A stretch of DNA of 36,429 nucleotides from Legionellaceae bacterium (GTDB lineage: Bacteria; Pseudomonadota; Gammaproteobacteria; Legionellales; Legionellaceae), in assembly GCA_030696305.1 (NCBI GenBank), contig JAUYSP010000070.1, forward strand, positions 1 to 36,429. The letters are read 5' to 3'. The notes below the pieces were generated by a model. It saw only the letters and a list, made by a program, of their open reading frames with translations. It was not told the DNA's origin and made no database searches. The translations under genes were made by a program, and so were the position numbers. This document shows, in pieces, positions 16,820 through 23,722 of this stretch; within the stretch, counting starts at the first letter, position 1; each line of letters begins with the position of its first letter.

Positions 16820-17414
16820 ATTTTGTCATCCGAATAATGTTATTTTCGAGTCTGATTATTCGATCCTTCTTGTCAGCGTTATATCCAATAATATTTTCAT
16901 CAACAATGGGTGTAATTTGGTTAAAACAATGATCCCCCATTTGATAATACAATTCGCGCTGATCTTGCATTTGTAACACAAAATCATCCCCATTGGATTT
17001 GGTTGCAAAAGAGTATAAAAGTGTTAACCCTTCAATTCGTTTGATAAGAACAACACCTTTATTGATGCCATTCTTTCTTTCCATGGTATTTTTTAATAAA
17101 CGGGCATACTGAGGATCATATGTTTCATCCCAGGTATAAAAATTAAAATTGTTATAATAACTGGGTGAAATTGAGCCGTTATACAAATAGCTCCCATCCT
17201 TAAAAATATTATACGCAATTTGTGGGTTGTAAGATAAAATAGACATTTTCCCCTCATGATCAACGACATTGAGCGAAAAATGATGGACATTATTGAGGCC
17301 AATAATTTCTTTATAGACTTTAGCTAATGTATAGCAATTTTCAAAAGACATTACTGCTGCATTTTCATGCAAAATCGGTGATTTGTGGCGAGGCAGCCGC
17401 ATTATTTTTTCCAT
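16809..17414 (-). CDS. LuxR sensor-like protein without DNA-binding domain (second copy)
   Basis: The 201-residue product shares with the protein at 10834-11454 the elements HFSLNV, ILSYNPQIA, FYTWDE, GVVLIKRI, LLYSFATKS and a C-terminal helix with the pattern MGD.....ITPIV. Like it, the protein ends before any helix-turn-helix. The gene lies directly upstream of, and overlaps, an MFS gene, and 32 bases downstream of an XRE regulator gene on the same strand. ATG codons at 17414 and 17402 are both possible starts. The repeated placement next to regulators and carriers suggests a ligand-binding partner protein; that is inference. Confidence 0.65.
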   Translation of the reverse strand: MEKIMRLPRHKSPILHENAAVMSFENCYTLAKVYKEIIGLNNVHHFSLNVVDHEGKMSILSYNPQIAYNIFKDGSYLYNGSISPSYYNNFNFYTWDETYDPQYARLLKNTMERKNGINKGVVLIKRIEGLTLLYSFATKSNGDDFVLQMQDQRELYYQMGDHCFNQITPIVDENIIGYNADKKDRIIRLENNIIRMTKYDK

Positions 17415-17446
17415 TAAAATACACCTATTCGACTATCGCGTCGATT

Positions 17447-18037
17447 TTAGCCAGCCATAGCAATATTTTCTAAGAACTCTTCCGTGATTCTTATTTCTAA
17501 ACCTTTAAAAAAAGACTCAAAACACAGCTTAATCAATTGAACTCTATCATCACCCTCTGCATTTGCGACAATGATTTTATTGTACAATAAAAAACAAAAA
17601 TCAATCGCATCACCGATTTTCGGATCAGGGATGTTTTTCAATAACGGCAACAATTCCTGTAATATCTTTTTAAACACAGGTATATCTACATTAGAATATT
17701 TGTTGATTTCAGAGATCAGTGGGATAGCAGCCGCATGCAACTCGCCTGTTTTTATCATCCGCTCCTGCTCTAATAGTATCCTATCTTCTAAATCTTTTTC
17801 ATGGAATTCACCACAAGGGCTTCCACGGCCGGTCATCAACCAAGCCGGATCAACGTTAAATAATTGCGCGTAAGTTGCAACATTCTCTAATGTTAAAGCC
17901 CTACTCCCACTTTCATGCTGAGAATAAGTAGACGCAGGAATGCCACTTGCATCTATAAATTTTTTAGCAGAATAATATCCAGCAGCAATTCTTACTATTT
18001 TTAATCTTTTTGGTATATCTTGCAAAAAACTGGTCAT
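17447..18037 (-). CDS. XRE-family transcriptional regulator (paralogue of 8213-8785)
   Basis: The 196-residue product has an N-terminal helix-turn-helix: RLKIVRIAAGYYSAKKFIDA, IPASTYSQHESGSRALT, then VDPAWLMTGRGSP. The C-terminal part is helical (EEQERMIKTGELH-like and LLPLLKNIPDPKIGDAID) and has no peptidase motif. It shares its domain plan and core residues with the repressor at 8213-8785. I start it at the ATG at 18037, because the only upstream candidate is TTG. Two dyads lie just upstream (18065-18110) and are likely operators. It probably controls the sensor-like/MFS/ATC-like transcript downstream of it. Confidence 0.83.
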   Translation of the reverse strand: MTSFLQDIPKRLKIVRIAAGYYSAKKFIDASGIPASTYSQHESGSRALTLENVATYAQLFNVDPAWLMTGRGSPCGEFHEKDLEDRILLEQERMIKTGELHAAAIPLISEINKYSNVDIPVFKKILQELLPLLKNIPDPKIGDAIDFCFLLYNKIIVANAEGDDRVQLIKLCFESFFKGLEIRITEEFLENIAMAG

Positions 18038-18064
18038 ATATAAGCACAATTAGTAACGATTCGC

Positions 18065-18110
18065 GCCATACTATATGGCATTTGAGAAAATATCTATATA
18101 TTATTCTCAT
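18065..18110. promoter_or_regulatory. Two dyads upstream of an XRE regulator gene
   Basis: GCCATACTATATGGC (18065-18079) has perfect six-base arms. Immediately beyond it, TGAGAA at 18083-18088 pairs with TTCTCA at 18105-18110 across an AT-rich core. Both lie within about 75 bases of the start of the XRE regulator gene, where an autoregulatory operator is expected. The assignment to this regulator is inference. Confidence 0.45.
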
Positions 18111-18141
18111 AAAAGAGAAATATTATATATCAATGATTGTA

Positions 18142-18598
18142 TTATTGACAATTAGCAATCCATTCAGCAACTGAAGCAGAAATATCAGGAATTGATAACA
18201 CCGTTGTACCCAACAAGGTTACATGCGCTAATGAATCCCAATGATTGAGGTGATCCCATCGACTAAACACCAAACCATCCCAACAATCATACTTTATAAC
18301 CTGTATGGCGATTTTGTAAGTCTGCACGTTCTTGTGTTGTAAGTCGTCGTTCCATGCCGGTATTTGATCATATCTGGACTAAATTCGCAACTCCATTAGC
18401 GATGGGTATAGATGTTTTACCATCCAGTTCATCAGGACCCAATTGATACAAAAACGTCTCGAGCTTATCGGTTTGATCTGGAATATCTTCAATAGTTGGG
18501 TTTTCTAACCCACGCCACAGAATGTCTCGTGTCTCGTTGGGCGACGTCTTATGCATTTGCGAAAATGTATTGAGGTAATTTGATCTGAACGTCGGCAT
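18142..18598 (-). pseudogene. Hypothetical gene split by a one-base frameshift
   Basis: Two minus-strand frames follow each other: 18598-18368 encodes 76 residues (MPTFRSNYLNTFSQMHKTSP start, LETFLYQLGPDELDG inside), and the next frame is open from just after a TAG near 18380 to 18142 with no ATG start (SRYDQIPAWNDDLQHKN, then VIKYDCWDGLVFSRWDH). Joined by skipping one base near 18365-18385 they give a continuous protein of about 150 residues with uniform composition. This fits a single-base insertion in an old gene, or a sequencing error. I recognise no family. No strong ribosome site precedes the first part. Confidence 0.5.
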
Positions 18599-18677
18599 TA
18601 ACTATTCACCACAATAATTTTGATGATGTCTAACATTGCATAGCTTCTATTTCTGTTAATTTAAACTTAATTTTAGT

Positions 18678-18729
18678 CCCTGCAAACGTCGCGCCCTACT
18701 TATCGCATCACAGTCCCCGCAAACGTCTC
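18678..18729. repeat. Two iteron copies downstream of rep
   Basis: The 143 bases between the broken gene and rep hold two inverted copies of the replicon iteron: CCCTGCAAACGTCGC at 18678-18692 and CCCGCAAACGTCTC at 18716-18729. They are the reverse complement of the GAGACGTTTGCGGG units at 22480-22619, so they face the opposite way about 4 kb from the main array. The second copy ends 13 bases before the end of rep. Confidence 0.8.
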
Positions 18730-18741
18730 ACCCTGTATTTT

Positions 18742-20022
18742 TTATTCAATTAATTCAATCAATTCATCCATTGATAACAAGTTACCTAAAAATTCTTTTT
18801 TCACTTCTTTTAGGTAACTTCTGAAAATACCTTTCACTGCAGGATGTTCTAAACCATGTTTACGATACCAATTTAATATAATGCTACTTTGACTTTTCAT
18901 ATGATTATCAAATTCATTCATCAACTCAATATGCTCTTCTGAAGTTAAATTTGTTATGTAGTTATTAATTTTTTTAGATATATATGCGTTGTATTTTTCG
19001 GTAGTAGCCGCTTCCTTGTCTTTTTTATTTTTTTCTTTTGCTTCTTTAATCTTACGTTTTTCATTTATAATGGTTTTACTTGATTTACTGATTTTATAAT
19101 CTTTTTTTAATGCCTCAATCAAATATCCAGCTAATCCTCTTATTTTTCCAGCAAGAAAACTTTCTGATTGAACAATTACTTCTATTTTTTCTTGAATGTA
19201 GTTCCTATCATATTTTGAAAAAGTCTCATCTACCATGGGTTGAGAGAAACCAAAGGTATTGATTAATACGTTTGATAACTCATCATTAATGATGTCTTCC
19301 TGAGATAGGGGAGGGGTGTCTTGTATTGTTTTTGTAAGCTTGAATCTTATTTTTGTAACTTTCTGATTAACACGTTCTATTTCTGGGATAATCTTAATAG
19401 GAGAAAGAGTATTAACTTCACTTACTCCAATATCAAGCACTCTTTTCTTAAAGTCTTTAAATGCCTGATATTTATCATCAAAAACCCCCATTAGCTTTCT
19501 AAATACATCTATAGGGAACCATGGTGTTTGTGCCAAACCTCTGTAACGGATGCAGTTTTCGTAAAGTGCTAATCCATATCCAGATTTAAATTGTGATACT
19601 AACTCAATATTTACTCTTCCATATATTTCTGGTTGATATAAAAAGTCTTTCATAACCTTACTGTATTCATAGGAACAAGTACCGCTGGATAATTCAGCAG
19701 AGGCTAAAATTGAACTTGCTTTCCACTTTTTTTCATGGCCTGTTGAGCAATCAATAACATTCCATTCTATAGCTATGGTTATTAAACCTAATAATGCTTC
19801 TTTAAGCTTTCCGGTATCTTTGCTGTTATATCCGATAAGCGTGCATAAATCTTTTCCTTTGATTTCGAAGATTTGTTTATGAGGAAGGTCAGGGTATGCG
19901 TTAAAGAGCAAGGCATTAAATAGTTTTCGTTGAACTAATGTTAGGTTGTTAGAGCAATGTATAGCATTAACATGTTTTTTAAGTTCAAATGTTTTAGTTT
20001 TCTTTAATGCCATGCTATCCAT
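18742..20022 (-). CDS. Plasmid replication initiator, Rep_3 family
   Basis: The 426-residue product matches Rep_3 initiators: an N-terminal winged helix (LTLVQRKLFNALLFNAYPDL, then IFEIKGKDLCTLIGY) and a second one containing YGLALYENCIRYRGLAQTPW and FRKLMGVFDDKYQAFKDFKK, followed by INPEIERV-type VSEVNTLSPIKIIPEIERV. Such proteins bind iterons and melt the origin. The C-terminal third (from about residue 330) is a Lys/Glu-rich helical extension. GGAGA precedes the ATG at 20022 by about six bases. The leader carries two palindromes (20045-20087), so it may be controlled from them. parB ends 45 bases upstream. Confidence 0.92.
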   Translation of the reverse strand: MDSMALKKTKTFELKKHVNAIHCSNNLTLVQRKLFNALLFNAYPDLPHKQIFEIKGKDLCTLIGYNSKDTGKLKEALLGLITIAIEWNVIDCSTGHEKKWKASSILASAELSSGTCSYEYSKVMKDFLYQPEIYGRVNIELVSQFKSGYGLALYENCIRYRGLAQTPWFPIDVFRKLMGVFDDKYQAFKDFKKRVLDIGVSEVNTLSPIKIIPEIERVNQKVTKIRFKLTKTIQDTPPLSQEDIINDELSNVLINTFGFSQPMVDETFSKYDRNYIQEKIEVIVQSESFLAGKIRGLAGYLIEALKKDYKISKSSKTIINEKRKIKEAKEKNKKDKEAATTEKYNAYISKKINNYITNLTSEEHIELMNEFDNHMKSQSSIILNWYRKHGLEHPAVKGIFRSYLKEVKKEFLGNLLSMDELIELIE

Positions 20023-20038
20023 AGATTTCTCCGTACTA

Positions 20039-20093
20039 TTAATGAATCCGAGTACTCGGATTTTTCTTTAATCCGAGTACTCGGATTCATTAA
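20039..20093. repeat. Twin 18-bp palindromes forming a large inverted repeat: candidate parS or operator
   Basis: AATCCGAGTACTCGGATT is a perfect palindrome and occurs twice, at 20045-20062 and 20070-20087, 25 bp centre to centre. With flanking bases the two halves form perfect 24-nt inverted arms (20039-20062 and 20070-20093) around a 7-nt TTTCTTT spacer. The right copy encodes the last residues of ParB (NESEYSD) and its stop; the left copy lies upstream of the rep ribosome site. P1-type parS sites lie directly after parB, which supports a centromere; an operator or a rep mRNA hairpin are alternatives. Confidence 0.75.
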
Positions 20094-21078
20094 CAAATTT
20101 CTCAAGGTAATTAGAAAGATGGTGACACATATCTTCAAAGTTAATTAAATCCACGACATCTTTATTAAGAACAATAGATGGCAACCCACGATAATCAGAT
20201 TTAAAAGTAAATAGTTTTTTCCCATTATGTGTCGCATAAGATACCGCGGAATTTAGTGTGTTTTTTGTTGTAGTTATTTGTTTGGTGTCAAAGAGTTTTT
20301 CTAATTTGGCTTGCGATGTAATCGTCTTGCCAATATGACCTGCTATTTTAAGGAGTTTCGCATGATTATCTTTTGATTGATTTAACAACTGAACTATCTT
20401 TACCGCAAATTGCTTTGATAACGTGTGTATATTAGGTATTTGTTGTACGATGTCTTCTGGTATTTTTGCATATGCCATAAGATCATTCAGCGTTGATGTT
20501 GAAAATCTTAATTTCTCCGCCAGCTCTTTTTCTGATTTAAATACATTATCTTGAAGTAATCGTTGATATAATAATGCATTAGAATAATTACTAACATCAT
20601 TTCTTAGCTTGTTTTCTGCATCTTGTGATGCGATAGCATCTTGAACATTAGGAATTTCTTTACGTATTGCAAGAAAAGGGATTCCTAATTTTAAACATGC
20701 AATATGTCTTCTACGACCAAAAATAACCTCGTATTTTATATTACCATGTGGGTTAGGGTGGTGCCGTATTAAAGCTGGTTGTAATTGTTTGTGCGCTTTT
20801 ATAGAGTCAATTAACCCATCAATATCACCAAACTCGCTTTCTTGACGATTAGCATATTTCCATGGCTCACATTCTTCCGGATTTACATAAATTAATTCTT
20901 GCTCTGAAAATTCGATACCTGACTGTGTTTTAAAATATGATCCTGTAGACTTATGATTAGCATAAGTAGTGACATCCCTTTTTATTTCTTCAGATGATTC
21001 AATTTTTTTAATTTGACCATTTTTCATTAACATCCCAAGCGGGCCGGAGTTATGAATATTTCTTTTTTTATTATCCAT
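20068..21078 (-). CDS. parB: ParB, centromere-binding protein of the type Ia partition system
   Basis: The 336-residue product has an N-terminal linker, a ParB/sulfiredoxin-like domain (PALIRHHPNPHGNIKYEVIF, GRRRHIACLKLGIPF), and a helix-turn-helix region (EKELAEKLRFSTSTLNDLMAYAKIP), then a C-terminal dimer domain. It resembles P1-type ParB, whose GRRRH box replaces the GERRxRA of chromosomal ParB. ATG at 21078 has GGAGA five bases upstream and overlaps the parA stop by eight bases. Its stop codon lies inside one of the twin palindromes, so the gene end and the candidate centromere overlap. Confidence 0.92.
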   Translation of the reverse strand: MDNKKRNIHNSGPLGMLMKNGQIKKIESSEEIKRDVTTYANHKSTGSYFKTQSGIEFSEQELIYVNPEECEPWKYANRQESEFGDIDGLIDSIKAHKQLQPALIRHHPNPHGNIKYEVIFGRRRHIACLKLGIPFLAIRKEIPNVQDAIASQDAENKLRNDVSNYSNALLYQRLLQDNVFKSEKELAEKLRFSTSTLNDLMAYAKIPEDIVQQIPNIHTLSKQFAVKIVQLLNQSKDNHAKLLKIAGHIGKTITSQAKLEKLFDTKQITTTKNTLNSAVSYATHNGKKLFTFKSDYRGLPSIVLNKDVVDLINFEDMCHHLSNYLEKFVNESEYSD

Positions 21079-22288
21079 GATTTTCTCCATTTAACTGGGT
21101 TGTTCGAGCTTGTTTTTCCCAAATATCTTTGAAATTATTGATGATTTCCATGTTTACATCATCAAGATGCTGAAGTGCTCTTCGATATGCTTCGCGACTA
21201 CCTCGAGGCTTTGAAACATCGTAGATAGTACCAATTTCATTAGCGGCTTTTGCAACTTCCACGGTTTCACACATATGATTAGTCAGGATATAGCGACCAA
21301 ATTGTTCTCTCATCATGTTTTCCATTTGCAGAGCTTCATTACTTCCACTGTGTTTAGAAATTAAAATACGTAGATATTCTAATTTTTTTGTAGGTAATTC
21401 CTTGAACATATTCCGCAGTGTAGCTGTATACATAATAAAGCTTGAATAATCATTCATACTGGGAGGGATCGGGATAATAATTCCATCGCATGCGATAATG
21501 GCGTTTAAGGTGAGCAAGCCTAAATTTGGACCACAATCGATTAAAATAATATCATATTGATTTTTTATGATTTTTAAAGATTCTGTTAATCGAATGAAAG
21601 GTGAGCCTAATCGTTCATGATTGTTTTCTTTTTCATTTGGTAAAATTAAATCGCAATCTTGAATAGCTAAATTTGCAGGGATGATATCAAATCCATCAAA
21701 GTGCGTTTTTAATACGACGTTTTTGATGTTGTTGGGATTTGAAATTAAGACATTTGTAATTGTATCTTCATATCTTAATTCTAAATCCGGTATTAATCCG
21801 GAGCTAATTAGTGTTGCTGTACCTTGTGCATCAAAATCCAATAAAAGAACTTTAAGCCCCTCAATGGCTATTTTTTTACCTAAATCTACGGTTGTTTCTG
21901 TTTTACCAACGCCACCTTTTAAATTAGACACTGCAATAGTAAGAGATTTCGATCCTTTCGGTCTTTTATATCGAGTGCCTGCTTTATCTCGTAATACATT
22001 GATCGCTTCTAAGGTGTATTTTTTAGTTTTTCGACCAGTTTCAGAATCTTCATTTATGATACCTAGTATATCTGGATTAGATTCAAGTAATTTTCTGAAG
22101 GTTGGATCAGATACTTTTACCATTTTTGCAGCTTCAATTGCTCCCCAGGTCCGTGGTTTTTTTCTTTTATCTGGGCTAACCACATAATTTCTGAGTGCCA
22201 ATAACATTTCGTTACCAGCTTGATAAAATTTATCCATCAGCTGCTCTGGCGTGTCAGTACCATAAGATATAATTTGAGAGTCTAACAT
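21071..22288 (-). CDS. parA: ParA, partition ATPase of type Ia
   Basis: The 405-residue product has an N-terminal helix-turn-helix (TWGAIEAAKMVKVSDPTFRK, about residues 47-66) typical of type Ia ParA, which represses its own promoter, and then the deviant Walker A KGGVGKT at residues 124-130, DFDAQGTAT and DIILIDCGPNLG (A' and B motifs). It moves or positions plasmid copies along the nucleoid together with ParB. AAGGA lies five bases before the ATG. A promoter (22330-22358) and an inverted repeat AAACAC/GTGTTT (22389-22403) precede it and are candidate targets. Confidence 0.95.
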   Translation of the reverse strand: MLDSQIISYGTDTPEQLMDKFYQAGNEMLLALRNYVVSPDKRKKPRTWGAIEAAKMVKVSDPTFRKLLESNPDILGIINEDSETGRKTKKYTLEAINVLRDKAGTRYKRPKGSKSLTIAVSNLKGGVGKTETTVDLGKKIAIEGLKVLLLDFDAQGTATLISSGLIPDLELRYEDTITNVLISNPNNIKNVVLKTHFDGFDIIPANLAIQDCDLILPNEKENNHERLGSPFIRLTESLKIIKNQYDIILIDCGPNLGLLTLNAIIACDGIIIPIPPSMNDYSSFIMYTATLRNMFKELPTKKLEYLRILISKHSGSNEALQMENMMREQFGRYILTNHMCETVEVAKAANEIGTIYDVSKPRGSREAYRRALQHLDDVNMEIINNFKDIWEKQARTTQLNGENHG

Positions 22289-22329
22289 ATTATCCTTTTA
22301 CTAAAAGTCAGAATTTTCATGTTTTAATT

Positions 22330-22358
22330 AATTTATCGCTCATTTTGTGAAAATGCAA
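22330..22358 (-). promoter_or_regulatory. Candidate sigma-70 promoter for parA-parB-rep
   Basis: On the minus strand TTGCAT (22353-22358) and TAAATT (22330-22335) are separated by 17 bases. The likely start point lies about 35 bases before parA. About 30 bases upstream, AAACAC/GTGTTT arms at 22389-22403 form a short dyad that could bind the ParA helix-turn-helix. The rest of 22289-22479 is AT-rich, with no gene seen, and could include an unwinding element for the iteron array. Confidence 0.45.
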
Positions 22359-22479
22359 GTAATTTATAAAATTCCCTATTTACAGTAGAAACACAACGTG
22401 TTTTAATTTTTTAAATAGTTTCTTATGTTGTTTAGGTGTGAAAAATATCAATGTTAGTAGAGGGTTAAGCCTATAAGGT

Positions 22480-22619
22480 GAGACGTTTACAGGGAATTGA
22501 GAGACGTTTGCGGGTTAGGTTGCGACATATACGGGTTATGTCGAGACGTTTGCGGGGCATTTGTTAGGTTTAAATGAGCAAGGGCGAGACGTTTACGGGT
22601 AGCGTGCGACGTTTGCGGG
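22480..22619 (+). repeat. Iteron array, probable replication origin
   Basis: Six copies of GAGACGTTTGCGGG (variants GCGACGTTTGCGGG, GAGACGTTTACGGG, GCGACATATACGGG and one with an inserted A) start at 22480, 22501, 22522, 22543, 22586 and 22606. Spacing is 21 bases for the first four and about 20 for the last two, with a gap of 43, equal to two periods, between the fourth and fifth, where the unit at about 22564 is lost. This is two helical turns per unit, as needed for a Rep initiator binding one face. Two further inverted copies lie near 18700. AT-rich DNA lies directly upstream. Confidence 0.85.
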
Positions 22620-22626
22620 GATCTAA

Positions 22627-23508
22627 ATGTTTAAGGGGATTGATTTGTCTAATTTAGAGCTTAAGGGATTGAGATTATTAAGAAATTTAGAGACTTCATT
22701 ATCTGATTCTAATGGGAGAGATGGTTCCAATCTTAACATTATACATTTAGGGTTGGAATTATTACAGCCTGGAAAATATCAACCTAGAAAACATTTTGAT
22801 GATGCGGTTTTGAATGAATTAGCTGACTCTATTAAAGTACAAGGCGTTATTCAGCCATTGATTGTAAGAAAGCTTGAGCTCAATCAATATGAAATAATTG
22901 CCGGTGAGCGAAGATGGCGTGCAGCTAAAATTGTAGGGTTGAAAGAAGTTCCAGTGATCATTAGAAATATTGAAGATAGTGTGGCATTGGCTTTTTCACT
23001 CATTGAAAATATACAGCGTGAAAATTTAAATCCAATTGAAGAGGCTATCGCGTTTTCTAAATTTCGTGATGAGTTTTCAATGACCCATGATGAAATAGCG
23101 AATATGGTAGGGCGGTCACGAGTCGCAGTAACTAATATGTTGCGACTATTGTCTTTAGAATCACGAGTGATGCAAATGTTGGGGGAACGAAAAATAGATA
23201 TGGGGCATGCTCGAGCACTATTAACACTTGATCCTGAACAACAGTATCAGGTGGCATTGAATATCGTAGATAAACATCTGAATGTTAGAGAAGCAGAAGA
23301 CTTGGCGAATTCGATGAAATTTCAACATGAGCGAGCCAATGATGGCGTAACGAATAATGGTCATGAAAAATGTGAGGATTGGAGCCAAAATTTATCATCT
23401 AAATTGTTAACTAAAGTATCTGTCAAACTAACTAAACAAGGAAAAGGTAAGGTGACTATACACGTTACGTCTGTGGATGAAGTAGAAAATCTAATTAGAC
23501 TACTATAA
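22627..23508 (+). CDS. Chromosomal-type ParB (Spo0J-like), without its own ParA
   Basis: The 293-residue product contains PGKYQPRKHFD, ADSIKVQGVIQPLIVRK, the CTP-binding box GERRWRAAKIVGLKEVPV, SLIENIQRENLNPIEEA, an HTH (MTHDEIANMVGRSRVAVTNM) and a C-terminal dimer segment (KVTIHVTSVDEVENLIRLL). The N-terminal KGLRLLRNLETSLSD resembles the RGLGRGL start of chromosomal ParB. The sixth iteron ends seven bases before the ATG and its GGGG may serve as the ribosome site. It is oriented away from parA-parB and has no ParA beside it. Possible roles are a second partition or a regulator of replication. Confidence 0.9.
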   Translation: MFKGIDLSNLELKGLRLLRNLETSLSDSNGRDGSNLNIIHLGLELLQPGKYQPRKHFDDAVLNELADSIKVQGVIQPLIVRKLELNQYEIIAGERRWRAAKIVGLKEVPVIIRNIEDSVALAFSLIENIQRENLNPIEEAIAFSKFRDEFSMTHDEIANMVGRSRVAVTNMLRLLSLESRVMQMLGERKIDMGHARALLTLDPEQQYQVALNIVDKHLNVREAEDLANSMKFQHERANDGVTNNGHEKCEDWSQNLSSKLLTKVSVKLTKQGKGKVTIHVTSVDEVENLIRLL

Positions 23509-23589
23509 AAAACCTACGAAAGGAGGGTTATTCAGTTCATGTTTTCTTGTCCATAACATGAGCAAAATTAAACTGTCGACATCGAAAAC

Positions 23590-23612
23590 TTATCCACAAT
23601 TTCTGTGGACAA
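23590..23612. promoter_or_regulatory. Inverted pair of DnaA boxes after the orphan parB
   Basis: TTATCCACA at 23590-23598 is a consensus DnaA box. Five bases later TGTGGACAA (23604-23612) is the reverse of TTGTCCACA, one base off consensus. The pair lies about 1 kb from the iteron array and just beyond the orphan parB gene. A third, weaker TTGTCCATA lies near 23548. Both boxes could also form a TCCACA/TGTGGA hairpin. The rest of 23509-23722 shows no gene. Confidence 0.55.
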
Positions 23613-23722
23613 GACTGTGAGGAAGGCATAAGTCTTATTGTCATCCGGGGCTTTTTGTATTTTTCTATCAAAATCCAATATGATTATTTTTAATAACAAC
23701 ATACTGAATTGTTAGCATAGCA

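Noticed and set aside
21681-22187. 168-codon plus-strand open frame opposite parA
   Set aside because: It is complementary to the conserved ATPase motifs of parA and has no supporting ribosome site or motif.
22389-22403. AAACAC/GTGTTT dyad as a chromosomal-type parS
   Set aside because: It differs from TGTTTCACGTGAAACA in core spacing and centre; I treat it only as a possible ParA operator.
22480-22619. CRISPR array
   Set aside because: Units are 14 bases with about 7-base gaps at a constant 21-bp phase next to a Rep_3 replicon; this is an iteron array, not repeat-spacer DNA.
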